Part shown: piece by piece, positions 41,380 through 52,640 of the stretch | Layout: every line of letters begins with the position of its first letter | How positions within the stretch are numbered: position 1 is the stretch's first letter | Assembly (NCBI RefSeq): GCF_052045245.1 | Contig: NZ_JBQEON010000019.1 | Location: 62,001 to 126,000, forward strand | DNA: 64,000 nucleotides | From: Burkholderia sp052045245 | GTDB taxonomy: Bacteria > Pseudomonadota > Gammaproteobacteria > Burkholderiales > Burkholderiaceae | Direction of reading: 5' to 3' | Notes under the pieces: model-generated | Told to the model about the DNA's origin: nothing | Seen by the model: the letters and a program-made list of their open reading frames with translations, nothing else | The model's database searches: none | Position numbers and translations under genes: made by a program

Positions 41380-41907
41380 TCAGTCCGGCGCCCGGTTGGG
41401 GCGGCCGCGCGTCTTGTATGGCAAGGCCTGGTGCGGATCGTCGGTGATGCGAACGAACACCTGCTCGACGTCGGGAAGCGCACCGAGTTCGCGCGCCAGC
41501 GCCTGCCGGTCGAATGCCGGATCGGCACAGCCTTCGACATAAATGAAGCGCCGCTGCACGGTGATCCACAGGCTCGTGCCCTGCAGACGGTCGGTGCCCG
41601 CGAAATGCGCTTTCGCCGCCGCGGCGATCGGCTCGTCGTACAGATAGGAATTCGGTTTCGTGCAGCGATGCGCGAGCCAGCAGGAGGTGCCGCGCTCGGC
41701 GCGGTAATGCGCGTCGTCCGTCATTTCGGCGCGCGTCATCCACGGGCCAAGCGGCAGCGGGCATTCGGCGAAGTCCTGCGACAACGCGACGAATGGATCG
41801 TTGTACCAGTTGCGCCGCACCGCAGGCGCGCCGGCGTCGTCGCCCTGCGCGAATGCCGACGTCGCCAGCAGTACGGCCAGCCATCCGGCAATGCCGATTC
41901 GTTTCAT
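41380..41907 (-). CDS. Periplasmic protein with BON-like C-terminus
   Basis: 175 residues with a cleavable signal peptide (MKRIGIAGWLAVLLATSAFA). The C-terminal segment 'GTSLWITVQRRFIYVEGCAD' and 'ALPDVEQVFVRITDDP' resembles a BON repeat, an alpha/beta module that binds phospholipid in OsmY-like proteins, though the usual central Gly is weak. The middle has Cys/His residues of unknown role. It lies before the sigma-54 activator in the same direction; whether they are cotranscribed is unclear. Confidence 0.55.
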   Translation of the reverse strand: MKRIGIAGWLAVLLATSAFAQGDDAGAPAVRRNWYNDPFVALSQDFAECPLPLGPWMTRAEMTDDAHYRAERGTSCWLAHRCTKPNSYLYDEPIAAAAKAHFAGTDRLQGTSLWITVQRRFIYVEGCADPAFDRQALARELGALPDVEQVFVRITDDPHQALPYKTRGRPNRAPD

Positions 41908-41928
41908 CGTTGTCTCCTGTCGGGCTCT

Positions 41929-43470
<1,542 letters not shown>

Positions 43471-43503
43471 CGTGTCGTCGTCTCCGCGTATGCTTGGCCG
43501 GAT

Positions 43504-43628
43504 GTCTCCAGAACGGGACGAAGTATCTCACTTCGGAGACACGCCGGAATGCCTTGTCCGGGAAAGCCCTGCCCGATTTCATGGGCTGTCCTGACGGCCG
43601 ATTCGTCTCCGAATGGAGACGATTTATG
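43504..43628. promoter_or_regulatory. GTCTCC/GGAGAC palindromes, candidate activator binding sites
   Basis: TCGTCTCC-GAAT-GGAGACGA (43606-43625) is a perfect inverted repeat. Related half or imperfect sites, ATGTCTCCAGAACGGGACGA near 43503 and CTTCGGAGACACG near 43533, lie between it and the activator gene. They sit 80-200 bp upstream of the -24/-12 promoter, a normal enhancer distance. Confidence 0.65.
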
Positions 43629-43704
43629 TAGAATCGTCAGACATTGGCCGGCGCAGGCCCGCCGGCCGGCGTCGGATCCATGTCCGGCGGCGCAATCCGG
43701 CCGA

Positions 43705-43720
43705 TGGCACGAAACCTGCA
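43705..43720 (+). promoter_or_regulatory. Sigma-54 promoter of the GntP permease
   Basis: TGGCACGAAACCTGCA matches the sigma-54 consensus TGGCACG-N4-TTGCA at 15 of 16 positions, missing only one T of the -12 box. It is 77 bp upstream of the TTG start of the permease. Confidence 0.88.
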
Positions 43721-43796
43721 CGAACCTGAGCCGGTCCGCGGCGCGTCCCGCGATCGAACAACAACCAAAGCCATTCAAAGCCATTAGGAGACTCCC

Positions 43797-45200
43797 TTGT
43801 CTTTCGTGATCGTCCTCGCCGCGCTGGCGTTCCTGATGTTTGCCGCGTATCGCGGCTACAGCGTGATCCTGTTCGCGCCGATCGCCGCGCTCGGCGCGGT
43901 CCTGCTGACCGAGCCCGCCGCCGTCGCACCGGTGTTCTCCGGCATCTTCATGGAGAAGATGGTCGGCTTCGTCAAACTCTATTTCCCGGTATTCATGCTC
44001 GGCGCCGTGTTCGGCAAGGTGATCGAACTGTCCGGGTTCTCCGAATCGATCGTCCATGCCGCGATCCGCTATATCGGCCGCTCGCGCGCGAATGCGGTGA
44101 TCGTCGCGGTGTGCGCACTGCTCACCTATGGCGGCGTGTCGCTGTTCGTCGTGGTGTTCGCGGTGTATCCGTTCGCGGCCGAACTCTATCGCCAGAGCAA
44201 CATTCCGAAACGGCTGATGCCCGGCGCGATCGCGCTCGGCGCGTTCTCGTTCACGATGGACTCGCTGCCCGGCACGCCGCAGATCCAGAACATCATCCCG
44301 ACCACGTTCTTCAAGACGACCGCCTGGGCCGCGCCCGCGCTCGGCACGATCGGCTCGCTGTTCATCATCGTCGTCGGCCTCACCTATCTGGAATGGCGCC
44401 GCCGTTCGGCCATGGCAAAGGGCGAAGGCTATGGCACGTCGCTCGTCAACGAGCCGGAGCGCGTCGAGGCGACGTCGCTGCCGCATCCCGCGCTTGCGAT
44501 GCTGCCATTGATCCTCGTCGGCGGGTCGAACTTCGCGTTCACGAAGCTGATTCCGCAGTGGTACGGCGCCGCATCGTATACGGTCGCGCCGGACGTGCTG
44601 CCTGGCGTGCATGCGCCGATCACGACATCGATCAAGACAGTCGTCGCGATCTGGTCGGTCGAGGCCGCGCTGCTGCTCGGCGTCGTGCTGGTGGTGCTGA
44701 CCGCATTCAAGCGCGTCAGCGACCATTTCGCGGCCGGCTCGAAGGCCGCCGTCGGCGGTGCGCTGCTCGCCGCGATGAACACCGCGTCGGAATACGGCTT
44801 CGGCGGCGTGATCGCCGCGCTGCCCGGCTTCCTCGTGGTCGGCGATGCGCTGAAGAACATTCCGAACCCGCTCGTCAACGCCGCCGTGTCGGTCAGCTCG
44901 CTCGCCGGCATCACCGGTTCCGCATCGGGCGGCATGAGCATCGCGCTCGCCGCGATGTCGGACCTGTTCATCAAGGGTGCGCAGGCGGCCAACATTCCGC
45001 TTGAAGTGCTGCATCGGGTCGTCGCGATGGCCAGCGGTGGCATGGACACGCTGCCGCACAACGGCGCGGTCATCACGCTGCTCGCGGTCACGGGCCTCAC
45101 GCACCGCGAGTCGTATCGCGACATCTTCGCGGTCACCGTGATCAAGACGCTCGCGGTGTTCTTCGTGATCGCCGTGTACTACACCACGGGCCTCGTGTAA
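43797..45200 (+). CDS. GntP-family proton-coupled carboxylate/gluconate permease
   Basis: 467 residues with about twelve membrane helices. Recognisable GntP features are the N-terminal 'LAFLMFAAYRGYSVILFAPI', 'YGGVSLFVVVFAVYPFAAEL', 'FSFTMDSLPGTPQIQNIIPT' and 'SASGGMSIALAAMSD'. Family members import gluconate, glycerate or related sugar acids; this subgroup is often tied to short-chain carboxylates. TTG start with AGGAG 6 bp before. Expression should depend on sigma-54 and the divergent activator. A modest stem-loop (45211-45235) follows the stop. Confidence 0.88.
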   Translation: MSFVIVLAALAFLMFAAYRGYSVILFAPIAALGAVLLTEPAAVAPVFSGIFMEKMVGFVKLYFPVFMLGAVFGKVIELSGFSESIVHAAIRYIGRSRANAVIVAVCALLTYGGVSLFVVVFAVYPFAAELYRQSNIPKRLMPGAIALGAFSFTMDSLPGTPQIQNIIPTTFFKTTAWAAPALGTIGSLFIIVVGLTYLEWRRRSAMAKGEGYGTSLVNEPERVEATSLPHPALAMLPLILVGGSNFAFTKLIPQWYGAASYTVAPDVLPGVHAPITTSIKTVVAIWSVEAALLLGVVLVVLTAFKRVSDHFAAGSKAAVGGALLAAMNTASEYGFGGVIAALPGFLVVGDALKNIPNPLVNAAVSVSSLAGITGSASGGMSIALAAMSDLFIKGAQAANIPLEVLHRVVAMASGGMDTLPHNGAVITLLAVTGLTHRESYRDIFAVTVIKTLAVFFVIAVYYTTGLV

Positions 45201-45636
45201 GCCTGCGCATCGGGCGGCACACCGAGCGCCGCCCGACCTTGCCGGTCGCATCGACGCGGCCGACGCTTCGTCCCTCACGCCTTCCGCTGTTCGTCACGCC
45301 GGTTCGACAGGCCAGGCATCGCCGCAAGGCGACAGCGTCAATGCAGACCTGGGCAGATCGCCGGAATTCATCCCCGCCGGATTGCCCTCCCTCCCCGACC
45401 GACCGGAACCGCTCGGCGCGACACCGCCGCACGCGGCCCGGATTACCCGGCATCCGTCACGGCCCGCCACGCCCCGCCCTCTGGCCCCACCCCCGTCCAT
45501 TGTTGCCGGCAGCAGAACACTGCGTTGGGAGCGATCGCATTTTTCCCGCGCGCGGCCGCGCCTACACTGTTTTCCACCGCGGCCGCTTCGCCGAATGAAG
45601 GCCGGCCGCCCAGTCGGAAACCTGGAGACTCCCATC
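45201..45636. other. Intergenic region after gntP
   Basis: 436 bp with no gene that I can support. The first part holds a stem-loop, CGGGCGGC (45211-45218) and GCCGCCCG (45228-45235), a possible terminator with a poor T tract. The rest is Pro/Arg-coding in every frame, typical of GC-rich spacer. Confidence 0.45.
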
Positions 45637-45888
45637 ATGAAGCGCCTGATTCATGCCGTTGCCATTGCCCTTGCCGTATCTGCGCCGCTGGCCGCGCACG
45701 CGCAGTCGAACCCGCCGCTCACGCGCGCGCAAGTCCACGCCGAAGTGAAAGCGCTCAAGCAGGCCGGCTTCCAGCCGAGCGACTGGTTCTATCCAGCCAG
45801 CATCGAGTCCGCCGAAGCGAAGATCGCCCGCGAGCAGGGTGCCGGGTATGGCGGCAATCGCGGTGGATCGTCGGAGTCGAGCCAGTAA
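45637..45888 (+). CDS. DUF4148-type exported protein
   Basis: 83 residues, signal peptide MKRLIHAVAIALAVSAPLAA then HAQS, followed by 'LTRAQVHAEVKALKQAGF', which is the DUF4148 signature common in Burkholderia, and a Gly/Ser-rich end. GGAG precedes the ATG. These short periplasmic proteins have no known activity. Confidence 0.85.
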   Translation: MKRLIHAVAIALAVSAPLAAHAQSNPPLTRAQVHAEVKALKQAGFQPSDWFYPASIESAEAKIAREQGAGYGGNRGGSSESSQ

Positions 45889-45944
45889 TCGCGGCATGCG
45901 CTCCCCCGGCTTCCTCGCCCATCCGCACGCGCCCCCTCACATCA

Positions 45945-46063
45945 TCACGCCTTCATCGGCTGATTCGGTTTCACGCATGCCGCTGCCTGCGGATCCGCGG
46001 CAGGCAGCTTCGCGCACACCCCGTCGACCTGCTTCACGACAGACCTGACCGACGCATCGTGCG
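45945..46063 (-). pseudogene. C-terminal fragment of an unidentified gene
   Basis: Directly after the broken GNAT sequence, another frame reads DASVRSVVKQVDGVCAKLPA, then ADPQAAACVKPNQPMKA and a stop at 45945-45947. It looks like the C-terminus of a different protein joined by a deletion. I do not recognise its source. Confidence 0.35.
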
Positions 46064-46295
46064 CGCCGCCGCGGATTCTGTTCCGGCGTAAGCCCGAGAT
46101 GGCCGACCACCTCACCGTCGAACTCGGCGACGAGGCTCAAACCCCGTTCGCGTCTGCCGTCGATGCGTTGCGCCCATTTTTCGAACGACGGGAACGGCGC
46201 CTGCAGCGTGTTCGCATAGACGGCCGGGGCCGCGGCGATCTGCCGATCGCGTCGATATCTTTCGTCTCGCTGTGTCGAATCGTGATGTTGGCCAT
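46060..46295 (-). pseudogene. Frameshifted and truncated GNAT acetyltransferase
   Basis: From ATG 46295 it reads MANITIRHSETKDIDAI, then one base (C) appears to be missing in GCGATC-GGCAG, shifting the frame. In the next frame it continues 'QIAAAPAVYANTLQAPFPSF' and EKWAQRIDGRRERGLSLV to 'EVVGHLGLTPEQNPRRRA', where the acetyl-CoA-binding motif should follow. The C-terminal half is lost and another sequence begins near 46063. Two independent lesions make it a clear pseudogene. Confidence 0.75.
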
Positions 46296-46558
46296 GAGGG
46301 TCCCGGATCGAAGCCGCACGCGACAGCCCCGGATCGGGCTTCGATGTCGTGCCGGTAAGCCTTCGAGACTCTCCGATTGCACGCATTCGTCATAGGGTTG
46401 TGAAACGGGCCAACCATCCGACGGATGGCTGGCGCAGCCCCCATTGCGCGCGCACGAAAATGCTCCGTGTCGCGGCCCGTTCGCGTTAAACTGCGTCAAG
46501 CTGCATTCAACAATGACATCTTCGCCAACCCGGCACCCACGAAACGAGGATAGGTTCG

Positions 46559-46828
46559 ATGCGCACTACCGGCTCATCCGGGGCAATGACCCTGCTCACC
46601 GAACACGATCCGGCCGACGGCCGCGAACTGCGCTCGCTCCGGCTCGAATCGACCGGCGACGGCAAGAGCGTGCTGCTGATCGAGATCGACGAACGCAAGC
46701 CCGGCATTCACCGCGAGGTCCGCTACGAGATCACGCCGGCCGAACTGATCGCGGCGATCCGCTCGCACGGCGCCGAGCTGCCCGGCGAAAACCACGGCGC
46801 GGCATCGCTCGCCCGCACCCCGTCCTGA
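46559..46828 (+). CDS. Small hypothetical protein (89 aa)
   Basis: Begins MRTTGSSGAMTLLTEHDPAD and contains 'GKSVLLIEIDERKPGIHREV' and 'EITPAELIAAIRSHGAELPG', an alternating strand-helix pattern of a small soluble domain. GAGGAT precedes the ATG at 46559; ATG 46586 is an alternative start. No family is recognised. A second copy of the same layout was not found in the window. Confidence 0.55.
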   Translation: MRTTGSSGAMTLLTEHDPADGRELRSLRLESTGDGKSVLLIEIDERKPGIHREVRYEITPAELIAAIRSHGAELPGENHGAASLARTPS

Positions 46829-46991
46829 TGTCAACCAGTGAGCCGCGCGCAACGCACCGGCTCACCGATCCGCCTGCATCTCCCTGCCGCCGTCAGGCGC
46901 TTTTCGTCATTCCCCGCCGCCCGGTTGAAAATGGCCGATAATCGGCCCATCTGCGCATTCCCACCACGCGCTTCCTTTTCGGCCAGCCGTC

Positions 46992-47984
46992 ATGCTCCGT
47001 GACCTCGTCGCCCAATACGGGCCGCTTCTCGTCTTCGCCAACGTGCTCGCGGCGGCCATCGGCCTGCCGGTGCCGGCCATGCCGACGCTCGTGCTGTTCG
47101 GCGCGATGGCCGCGATGCATCCGGCGATGATCGGCTCGCAGCTCCTGACGGTGCTGGCGATGTCGGTGTTCGGCGCGCTGATCGGCGACACCGCGTGGTA
47201 CCTCGCCGGGCGGCGCTACGGCGGCACGACGCTGAAGACGATCTGCCGGCTGTCGCTGTCGCGCGATACCTGCGTGAAGAAGACCGAACGATTCTTCGGC
47301 CGCTACGGCGTGCGCGTGCTCGCGGTAGCACGCTTCATTCCCGGGCTGTCGCTGGTCTCGGTGCCGATGGCGGGCGCGCTCGGCACGCGCTATCGCACCT
47401 TCGCCGGCTACGATGCGCTGGGCGCCGCGCTGTGGACGATCGTCGGGCTCGTCGCCGGGCTCGTGTTCTACAAGCAGATCGACTGGCTGTTCGCCGGCGC
47501 GAGCCGGCTCGGCCGCGCGGTGCTGCTGGTGATCGTCGCGCTGCTGGCCGTCTATGCGGCCGTGCGCTGGATGCGCCGCCGTGCACTGATCCGCCAGCTC
47601 GCGACCGCGCGGATCGGCGTCGACGAGCTCGAACTGCGGCTGCGCGACGCGTCCGCGCCGGTGGTGCTCGACGTGCGCTCGCCGGAGCACCGCAAGCTCG
47701 ATCCGTTCACGATTCCCGGTGCGCAGTTCGCGGACGAACGGCACATCGAGGACATCGTCGCGCGCTACCCGTTCACGCAGAAGTTCGTCGTGTACTGTTC
47801 GTGCCCGAATGAAGTGACGGCCGCACTGATGGCCAAGCGCCTGCTCGACGCAGGCTTCACCGATGCGCTGCCGCTGCGCGGTGGCCTCGACGCGTGGCGC
47901 GACACCGGCCGCCAGCTCACGTCGCTGGTGGATGACACCCCGGCCGCAAACGATCCGGTGGCGGAGTTGCACAAGCCGGCCTGA
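46992..47984 (+). CDS. DedA-family membrane protein fused to a rhodanese domain
   Basis: 330 residues. The N-terminal ~190 form a DedA/SNARE-associated membrane module ('AAAIGLPVPAMPTLVLFGAM', 'GALIGDTAWYLAGRRYGG', 'ERFFGRYGVRVLAVARFIPG' with the conserved Arg and 'FAGYDALGAALWT'). The C-terminal ~110 are a rhodanese fold ('PVVLDVRSPEHRKLDPFTIP', then 'KFVVYCSCPNEVTAALMAKR', where the catalytic Cys sits in VYCSCPNE). DedA proteins support membrane lipid and proton-motive homeostasis; the fused sulfurtransferase faces the cytoplasm by topology. The rhodanese active loop is short and atypical. Confidence 0.85.
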   Translation: MLRDLVAQYGPLLVFANVLAAAIGLPVPAMPTLVLFGAMAAMHPAMIGSQLLTVLAMSVFGALIGDTAWYLAGRRYGGTTLKTICRLSLSRDTCVKKTERFFGRYGVRVLAVARFIPGLSLVSVPMAGALGTRYRTFAGYDALGAALWTIVGLVAGLVFYKQIDWLFAGASRLGRAVLLVIVALLAVYAAVRWMRRRALIRQLATARIGVDELELRLRDASAPVVLDVRSPEHRKLDPFTIPGAQFADERHIEDIVARYPFTQKFVVYCSCPNEVTAALMAKRLLDAGFTDALPLRGGLDAWRDTGRQLTSLVDDTPAANDPVAELHKPA

Positions 47985-48020
47985 GCACTCGGGCGACAGG
48001 CCGGCCGCGCGAAACGGAAA

Positions 48021-48047
48021 AACCCGCGGGGGACGCGGCGTCCCCCG
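48021..48047 (-). terminator. Intrinsic terminator after the OprD porin gene
   Basis: On the minus strand, CGGGGGACG and CGTCCCCCG (48027-48047, 3-nt loop) form a strong stem, followed by GGGTTTTTCC. It lies 5 bp beyond the porin stop codon. Confidence 0.85.
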
Positions 48048-48051
48048 TCGA

Positions 48052-49524
48052 TCAGAACGCGTGCAGCGGCACGTTCACGACCAGGCGATACTCCTTGTTG
48101 GTCGCGTCCGAGTAGTGAGCGGAACCGGTGTGCCACATCGCGATGAACGTGACCTTCGTGTCCTTCAGCTTGCCGCTCTGGAACGTGTACGACGGGATGA
48201 AGCCGAACTCGTGGTGACGGCCCTGCACCGGCGCGCCGTTGCTCCAGTAGATGCTCGACTTGCTCGGGTCGTTCGCGGCCCCAGCGCTGGCGTCCGCGCC
48301 CCAGCCCGTCACGCCCCAGACCATCGCCTTGAAGCCCGGCAGGCCCGCTTCCTTGCCGTAGAACGTATAACGCAGCTGCAGCGATTTTTCGTGCGGCGCG
48401 TTGTAGTCGACGTCCATCGAGTTCGCCAGGAAGATGCCGTTCGTTTCGTTCAGGTAGTCGAAGAACTGGTCGCCGAGGATCTGCTGGTAGCCGAGCAACA
48501 GCTCGTGCGGACCGTGCTGCGCGGCCAGCGACAGGCTGTACGCGTTGTTGTCGATCTTGCCCTGCAGCGCGTCGCCCGTATCGTGCGTCGAGTAAACGTT
48601 ACCAAAGCCGGTCCACTTGATCGACTTCGCATCGCCGATGCTGTGCTTCACCGACGCGTAGTACTGGTGCCACACGTCGTCGGCCTGGTTCGCGTACAGC
48701 GCGACTTCGCCGTTCGGCGCATAGTCCCACGTGCCGCCAACGTAGGTCAGGCGGTTGATGCGCGTGCCGCCGTATTGCGTCGTGAGGTTCGTGAGCGTCG
48801 TATGGCCGCGCGCGTCGTTCTTCGTGAAGCTGCCGGCTTCGAGCATCACGTTCTTGAATTCGTTGCTGACGATCGTCGCACCGAGGAACGTCGGCGGCAG
48901 CGCACGGTTGTCGTGCTGCTCCATGAACGGGTTGTCGACGGCCTGCAGACCGTACTTGACCACCGTGTTCGAAATCCGTGCCTTCACGTCGTAGACGCCC
49001 GGATAGGCCCACGCGAGCTGATTCGAACCGCCGCCGCCCTTCGCGATGTGCACCATGCTGCCTGCGCCCGCGCCGCCGTCGAGCTTCAGCGCCGCATACA
49101 GCGACGCGTCGAAACCGATACCGATCAGGCCGGTCGTGAAGCCCGACTCGAAGTTCGCCATCGCGCCCTGGACCCACGCGTGACGATGCGGTCCGCCCTT
49201 GTTGTCGAGCGTGTCCGCATAGTTGCGGAACAGGAAGTTCAGATGGCTGTCGGCGATGAAGCCGTTCGACTTCGACTGTGCCGACGGCTCGTCCGGCGGC
49301 GTGACGGCCTGCTGCGCCTCGGCGTTGACAATGGCGTTCGGGGTCATTGCCTGCGCAACCGACGTGACCGCCCCCGCTGACGGCGCGGCCTGCGCGACCG
49401 TCAGCGGTGCGGGAGCTGCGTCGTCGGCGTGCGCGACGCCGGTCAGCGATACGCCGGCGAGCGCCGGGAGGCCCCATGCAAGCAGCATTCTCGATGCCGT
49501 CCCGATCGTCTTTTGCTTTTTCAT
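48052..49524 (-). CDS. OprD-family outer-membrane porin
   Basis: 490 residues. A signal peptide (MKKQKTIGTASRMLLAWGLP then ALAGVSLTGVAHA) precedes an Ala/Pro-rich linker and an 18-strand-type barrel. Family marks are 'IADSHLNFLFRNYADTLDN' near the start, 'QGAMANFESGFTTGLIGIGF' and a C-terminal Phe (VVNVPLHAF) needed for barrel insertion. OprD porins admit basic amino acids, dipeptides or carboxylates. Its place beside a complete peptide ABC transporter suggests a di/oligopeptide channel. Confidence 0.85.
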   Translation of the reverse strand: MKKQKTIGTASRMLLAWGLPALAGVSLTGVAHADDAAPAPLTVAQAAPSAGAVTSVAQAMTPNAIVNAEAQQAVTPPDEPSAQSKSNGFIADSHLNFLFRNYADTLDNKGGPHRHAWVQGAMANFESGFTTGLIGIGFDASLYAALKLDGGAGAGSMVHIAKGGGGSNQLAWAYPGVYDVKARISNTVVKYGLQAVDNPFMEQHDNRALPPTFLGATIVSNEFKNVMLEAGSFTKNDARGHTTLTNLTTQYGGTRINRLTYVGGTWDYAPNGEVALYANQADDVWHQYYASVKHSIGDAKSIKWTGFGNVYSTHDTGDALQGKIDNNAYSLSLAAQHGPHELLLGYQQILGDQFFDYLNETNGIFLANSMDVDYNAPHEKSLQLRYTFYGKEAGLPGFKAMVWGVTGWGADASAGAANDPSKSSIYWSNGAPVQGRHHEFGFIPSYTFQSGKLKDTKVTFIAMWHTGSAHYSDATNKEYRLVVNVPLHAF

Positions 49525-49615
49525 CGTCATTCTCGTCTTGTGTTGATGTCGTCCACGCCAGTTGCGATCCGCTTCCGGCCCCCCGGCGAGCCCGGTTAAG
49601 GACGCGCCTTTTCCC

Positions 49616-49640
49616 GCGGCGCGAAGATCGTTCGCGCCGC
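49616..49640. other. Perfect hairpin between the ABC operon and the porin gene
   Basis: GCGGCGCGAA and TTCGCGCCGC form a 10-bp stem around GATCG. There is no T tract in either direction, so it is more likely an mRNA-stability or REP-like element than a terminator. Confidence 0.5.
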
Positions 49641-49683
49641 ACCCTACCCTGTTGACCTGCCTGGTTATGTTTGCTGCGTCACT

Positions 49684-50720
49684 TCACGCCGCCACATCCG
49701 CCACACCCGCCCGGATGCACGCGACCCGCGCCGCCGAGCCGTGCCGCACTTCCGGCAGCGGCACGTCCCGCGCGCACGCGTCGATCGCGACCGGACAGCG
49801 CGTGCGGAACGCGCAGCCGGACGGCGGGTTGAGCGGCGACGGCATCTCGCCCGCCAGCAGCATCGGACGGCGAGCACGCTCGCGCGCCGGCTCCGGCGTC
49901 GGCGCCGCATCGAGCAGCGCCTTCGTGTACGGGTGCTGCGGCACGCCGTACACGTCATGCCGCGTGCCGAACTCCATCACGCGGCCGAGATACATCACGA
50001 GCACGCGCTGGCTGATGGCCTTCACCACCGCCAGGTCGTGCGCGACGAACAGATAGGACAACGACAGTTCGCGTTGCAGATCGCGCAGCAGGTTCACGAT
50101 CTGCGCCTGGATCGACACGTCGAGTGCCGACACGGGTTCGTCGCAGATCACGAGCTTCGGCTCGCCGATCAGCGCACGCGCGATGCCGACGCGCTGGCAC
50201 TGCCCGCCGGAGAATTCATGCGGGTAGCGCAGCAGGTGATGCGCGTTCAGGCCGACGCGCTCGAGCATCGCGATCACGCGGCGCCGCACTTCGGTGCGGC
50301 CGAGGCCCGCGTGGTGCGTGACGAGCGGCTCCGCGACGACCTGTTCGATCGTCATGCGCGGATCGAGCGACGCGAGCGGATCCTGGAAGATCATCTGCAC
50401 TTCGCGGCGCATCGCGGTGCCGCGCAGGTGATCGGGCGCGACGGCCTGGCCGCGCCAGCGCACCGTGCCGGCCGTCATCGGCACGAGGCCGATCAGCGCA
50501 CGCGCGAGTGTCGACTTCCCGCAGCCCGACTCGCCGACGAGTCCGACCGTCTCGCCGCGCTTCACGTCGAACGACACGCCGTCGACCGCGCGCAGCGTGC
50601 CCTTCGGCGACCACGGATAGCCGCCGAGCGGCACCCGGAAATGCACCTTCAGATCCTCGACGGACAGCAACGTATCGCCCGTCGTGCCCGTCTCGCCGGC
50701 ATGGCGGCGTTCATCGACGC

Positions 50721-50724
<4 letters not shown>
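49684..50724 (-). CDS. Peptide ABC transporter ATPase (DppF/OppF-type)
   Basis: 346 residues. Walker A 'GLVGESGCGKST', the Q-loop, the ABC signature 'EFSGGQCQRVGIARALI', Walker B 'KLVICDEPVSALD' and the switch His in 'LFVAHDLAVVK' are intact. The C-terminal oligopeptide/dipeptide extension ends in 'GCAFRTRCPVAIDACARD', a Cys cluster typical of the DppF/OppF family. The ATGA overlap with the preceding ATPase gene shows translational coupling. It is the last gene of the ABC operon. Confidence 0.93.
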
Positions 50725-51722
<998 letters not shown>

Positions 51723-51724
51723 CT

Positions 51725-52627
51725 TCAGCGATCCTTCGGGTCGAGCGCGTCACGCAGGCCGTCGCCAACGAAGTTCACGCAGTAGAGCGTCACGCACAGC
51801 ATGACGGCCGGTGCCAGCAGCAGCCACGGCATCGATTCCAGTTTCTGCGCGCCGTCCTGGATCAGCACGCCCCAGCTCGTCATCGGCTCCTGCACGCCGA
51901 GGCCGAGGAACGACAGCACCGATTCGGTCAGCACGATGTTCGGCACCGACACGGTTGCGTACACCACGACCACGCCGAGCAGGTTCGGCACGACGTGGCG
52001 CAGCACGATCGACGCCGGCGACACGCCGATCGCGCGCGCCGCGTCGACGAACTCGCGATTGCGCAGCGACAGCGTCTGGCCGCGCACGACGCGCGCCATG
52101 TCGATCCACGAGAACGCGCTGATGGTCAGCACGACCAGCATGAACGAGCGGCCGAACAGGGTCATCATCAGGATCGCGATCAGCAGGTACGGGATCGCGT
52201 ACATCATGTCGACGACGCGCATCATCGCGGAATCGACACGGCCGCCCGCGAAGCCGGCGGTCGCACCCCACGCGACGCCGAACAGGCCGGACACCAGCGT
52301 GCCGAGCAGGCCGACCTCGATCGACACGCGCCCGCCGATCAGCGTGCGCACGAGCAGGTCGCGGCCGAGTTCGTCGGTGCCGAACCAGTGCTGGTTCGCG
52401 AGCGTCGGCGGCAGGCTGATCGAGCCCCAGTCGCTCGCGGCGGGATCGGCCGCGAGCAGCCACGGGCCGACGAAACACGCGAGCGTGATCAGCGCGAGCA
52501 GCACGAGGCTGAACACCGCCGCACGGTTGTGAAGGAAGCGCGCGAACGCGAGCTCGAGCGGCGAGCGCGAACGCGGCGGCGAGTCGGTCTGCACGGGCAG
52601 ACTGACGACGGGAGTAGTCGGAGTCAT
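51725..52627 (-). CDS. Peptide ABC transporter permease (DppC/OppC-type)
   Basis: 300 residues with a cytoplasmic Pro/Ser-rich start and six membrane helices. The EAA loop that contacts the ATPases is 'EFVDAARAIGVSPASIVLRH', and the conserved 'DELGRDLLVRTLIGGRVS' sits just after the first periplasmic loop. Start at 52627 (MTPTTPVVSL) follows the preceding permease closely. It pairs with the upstream permease to form the channel. Confidence 0.93.
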   Translation of the reverse strand: MTPTTPVVSLPVQTDSPPRSRSPLELAFARFLHNRAAVFSLVLLALITLACFVGPWLLAADPAASDWGSISLPPTLANQHWFGTDELGRDLLVRTLIGGRVSIEVGLLGTLVSGLFGVAWGATAGFAGGRVDSAMMRVVDMMYAIPYLLIAILMMTLFGRSFMLVVLTISAFSWIDMARVVRGQTLSLRNREFVDAARAIGVSPASIVLRHVVPNLLGVVVVYATVSVPNIVLTESVLSFLGLGVQEPMTSWGVLIQDGAQKLESMPWLLLAPAVMLCVTLYCVNFVGDGLRDALDPKDR

Positions 52628-52640
52628 CGCGGTGCCTCGC

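Noticed and set aside
45201..45636. Possible genes between gntP and the DUF4148 gene
   Set aside because: Frames are Arg/Pro-rich in all phases with no start signals.
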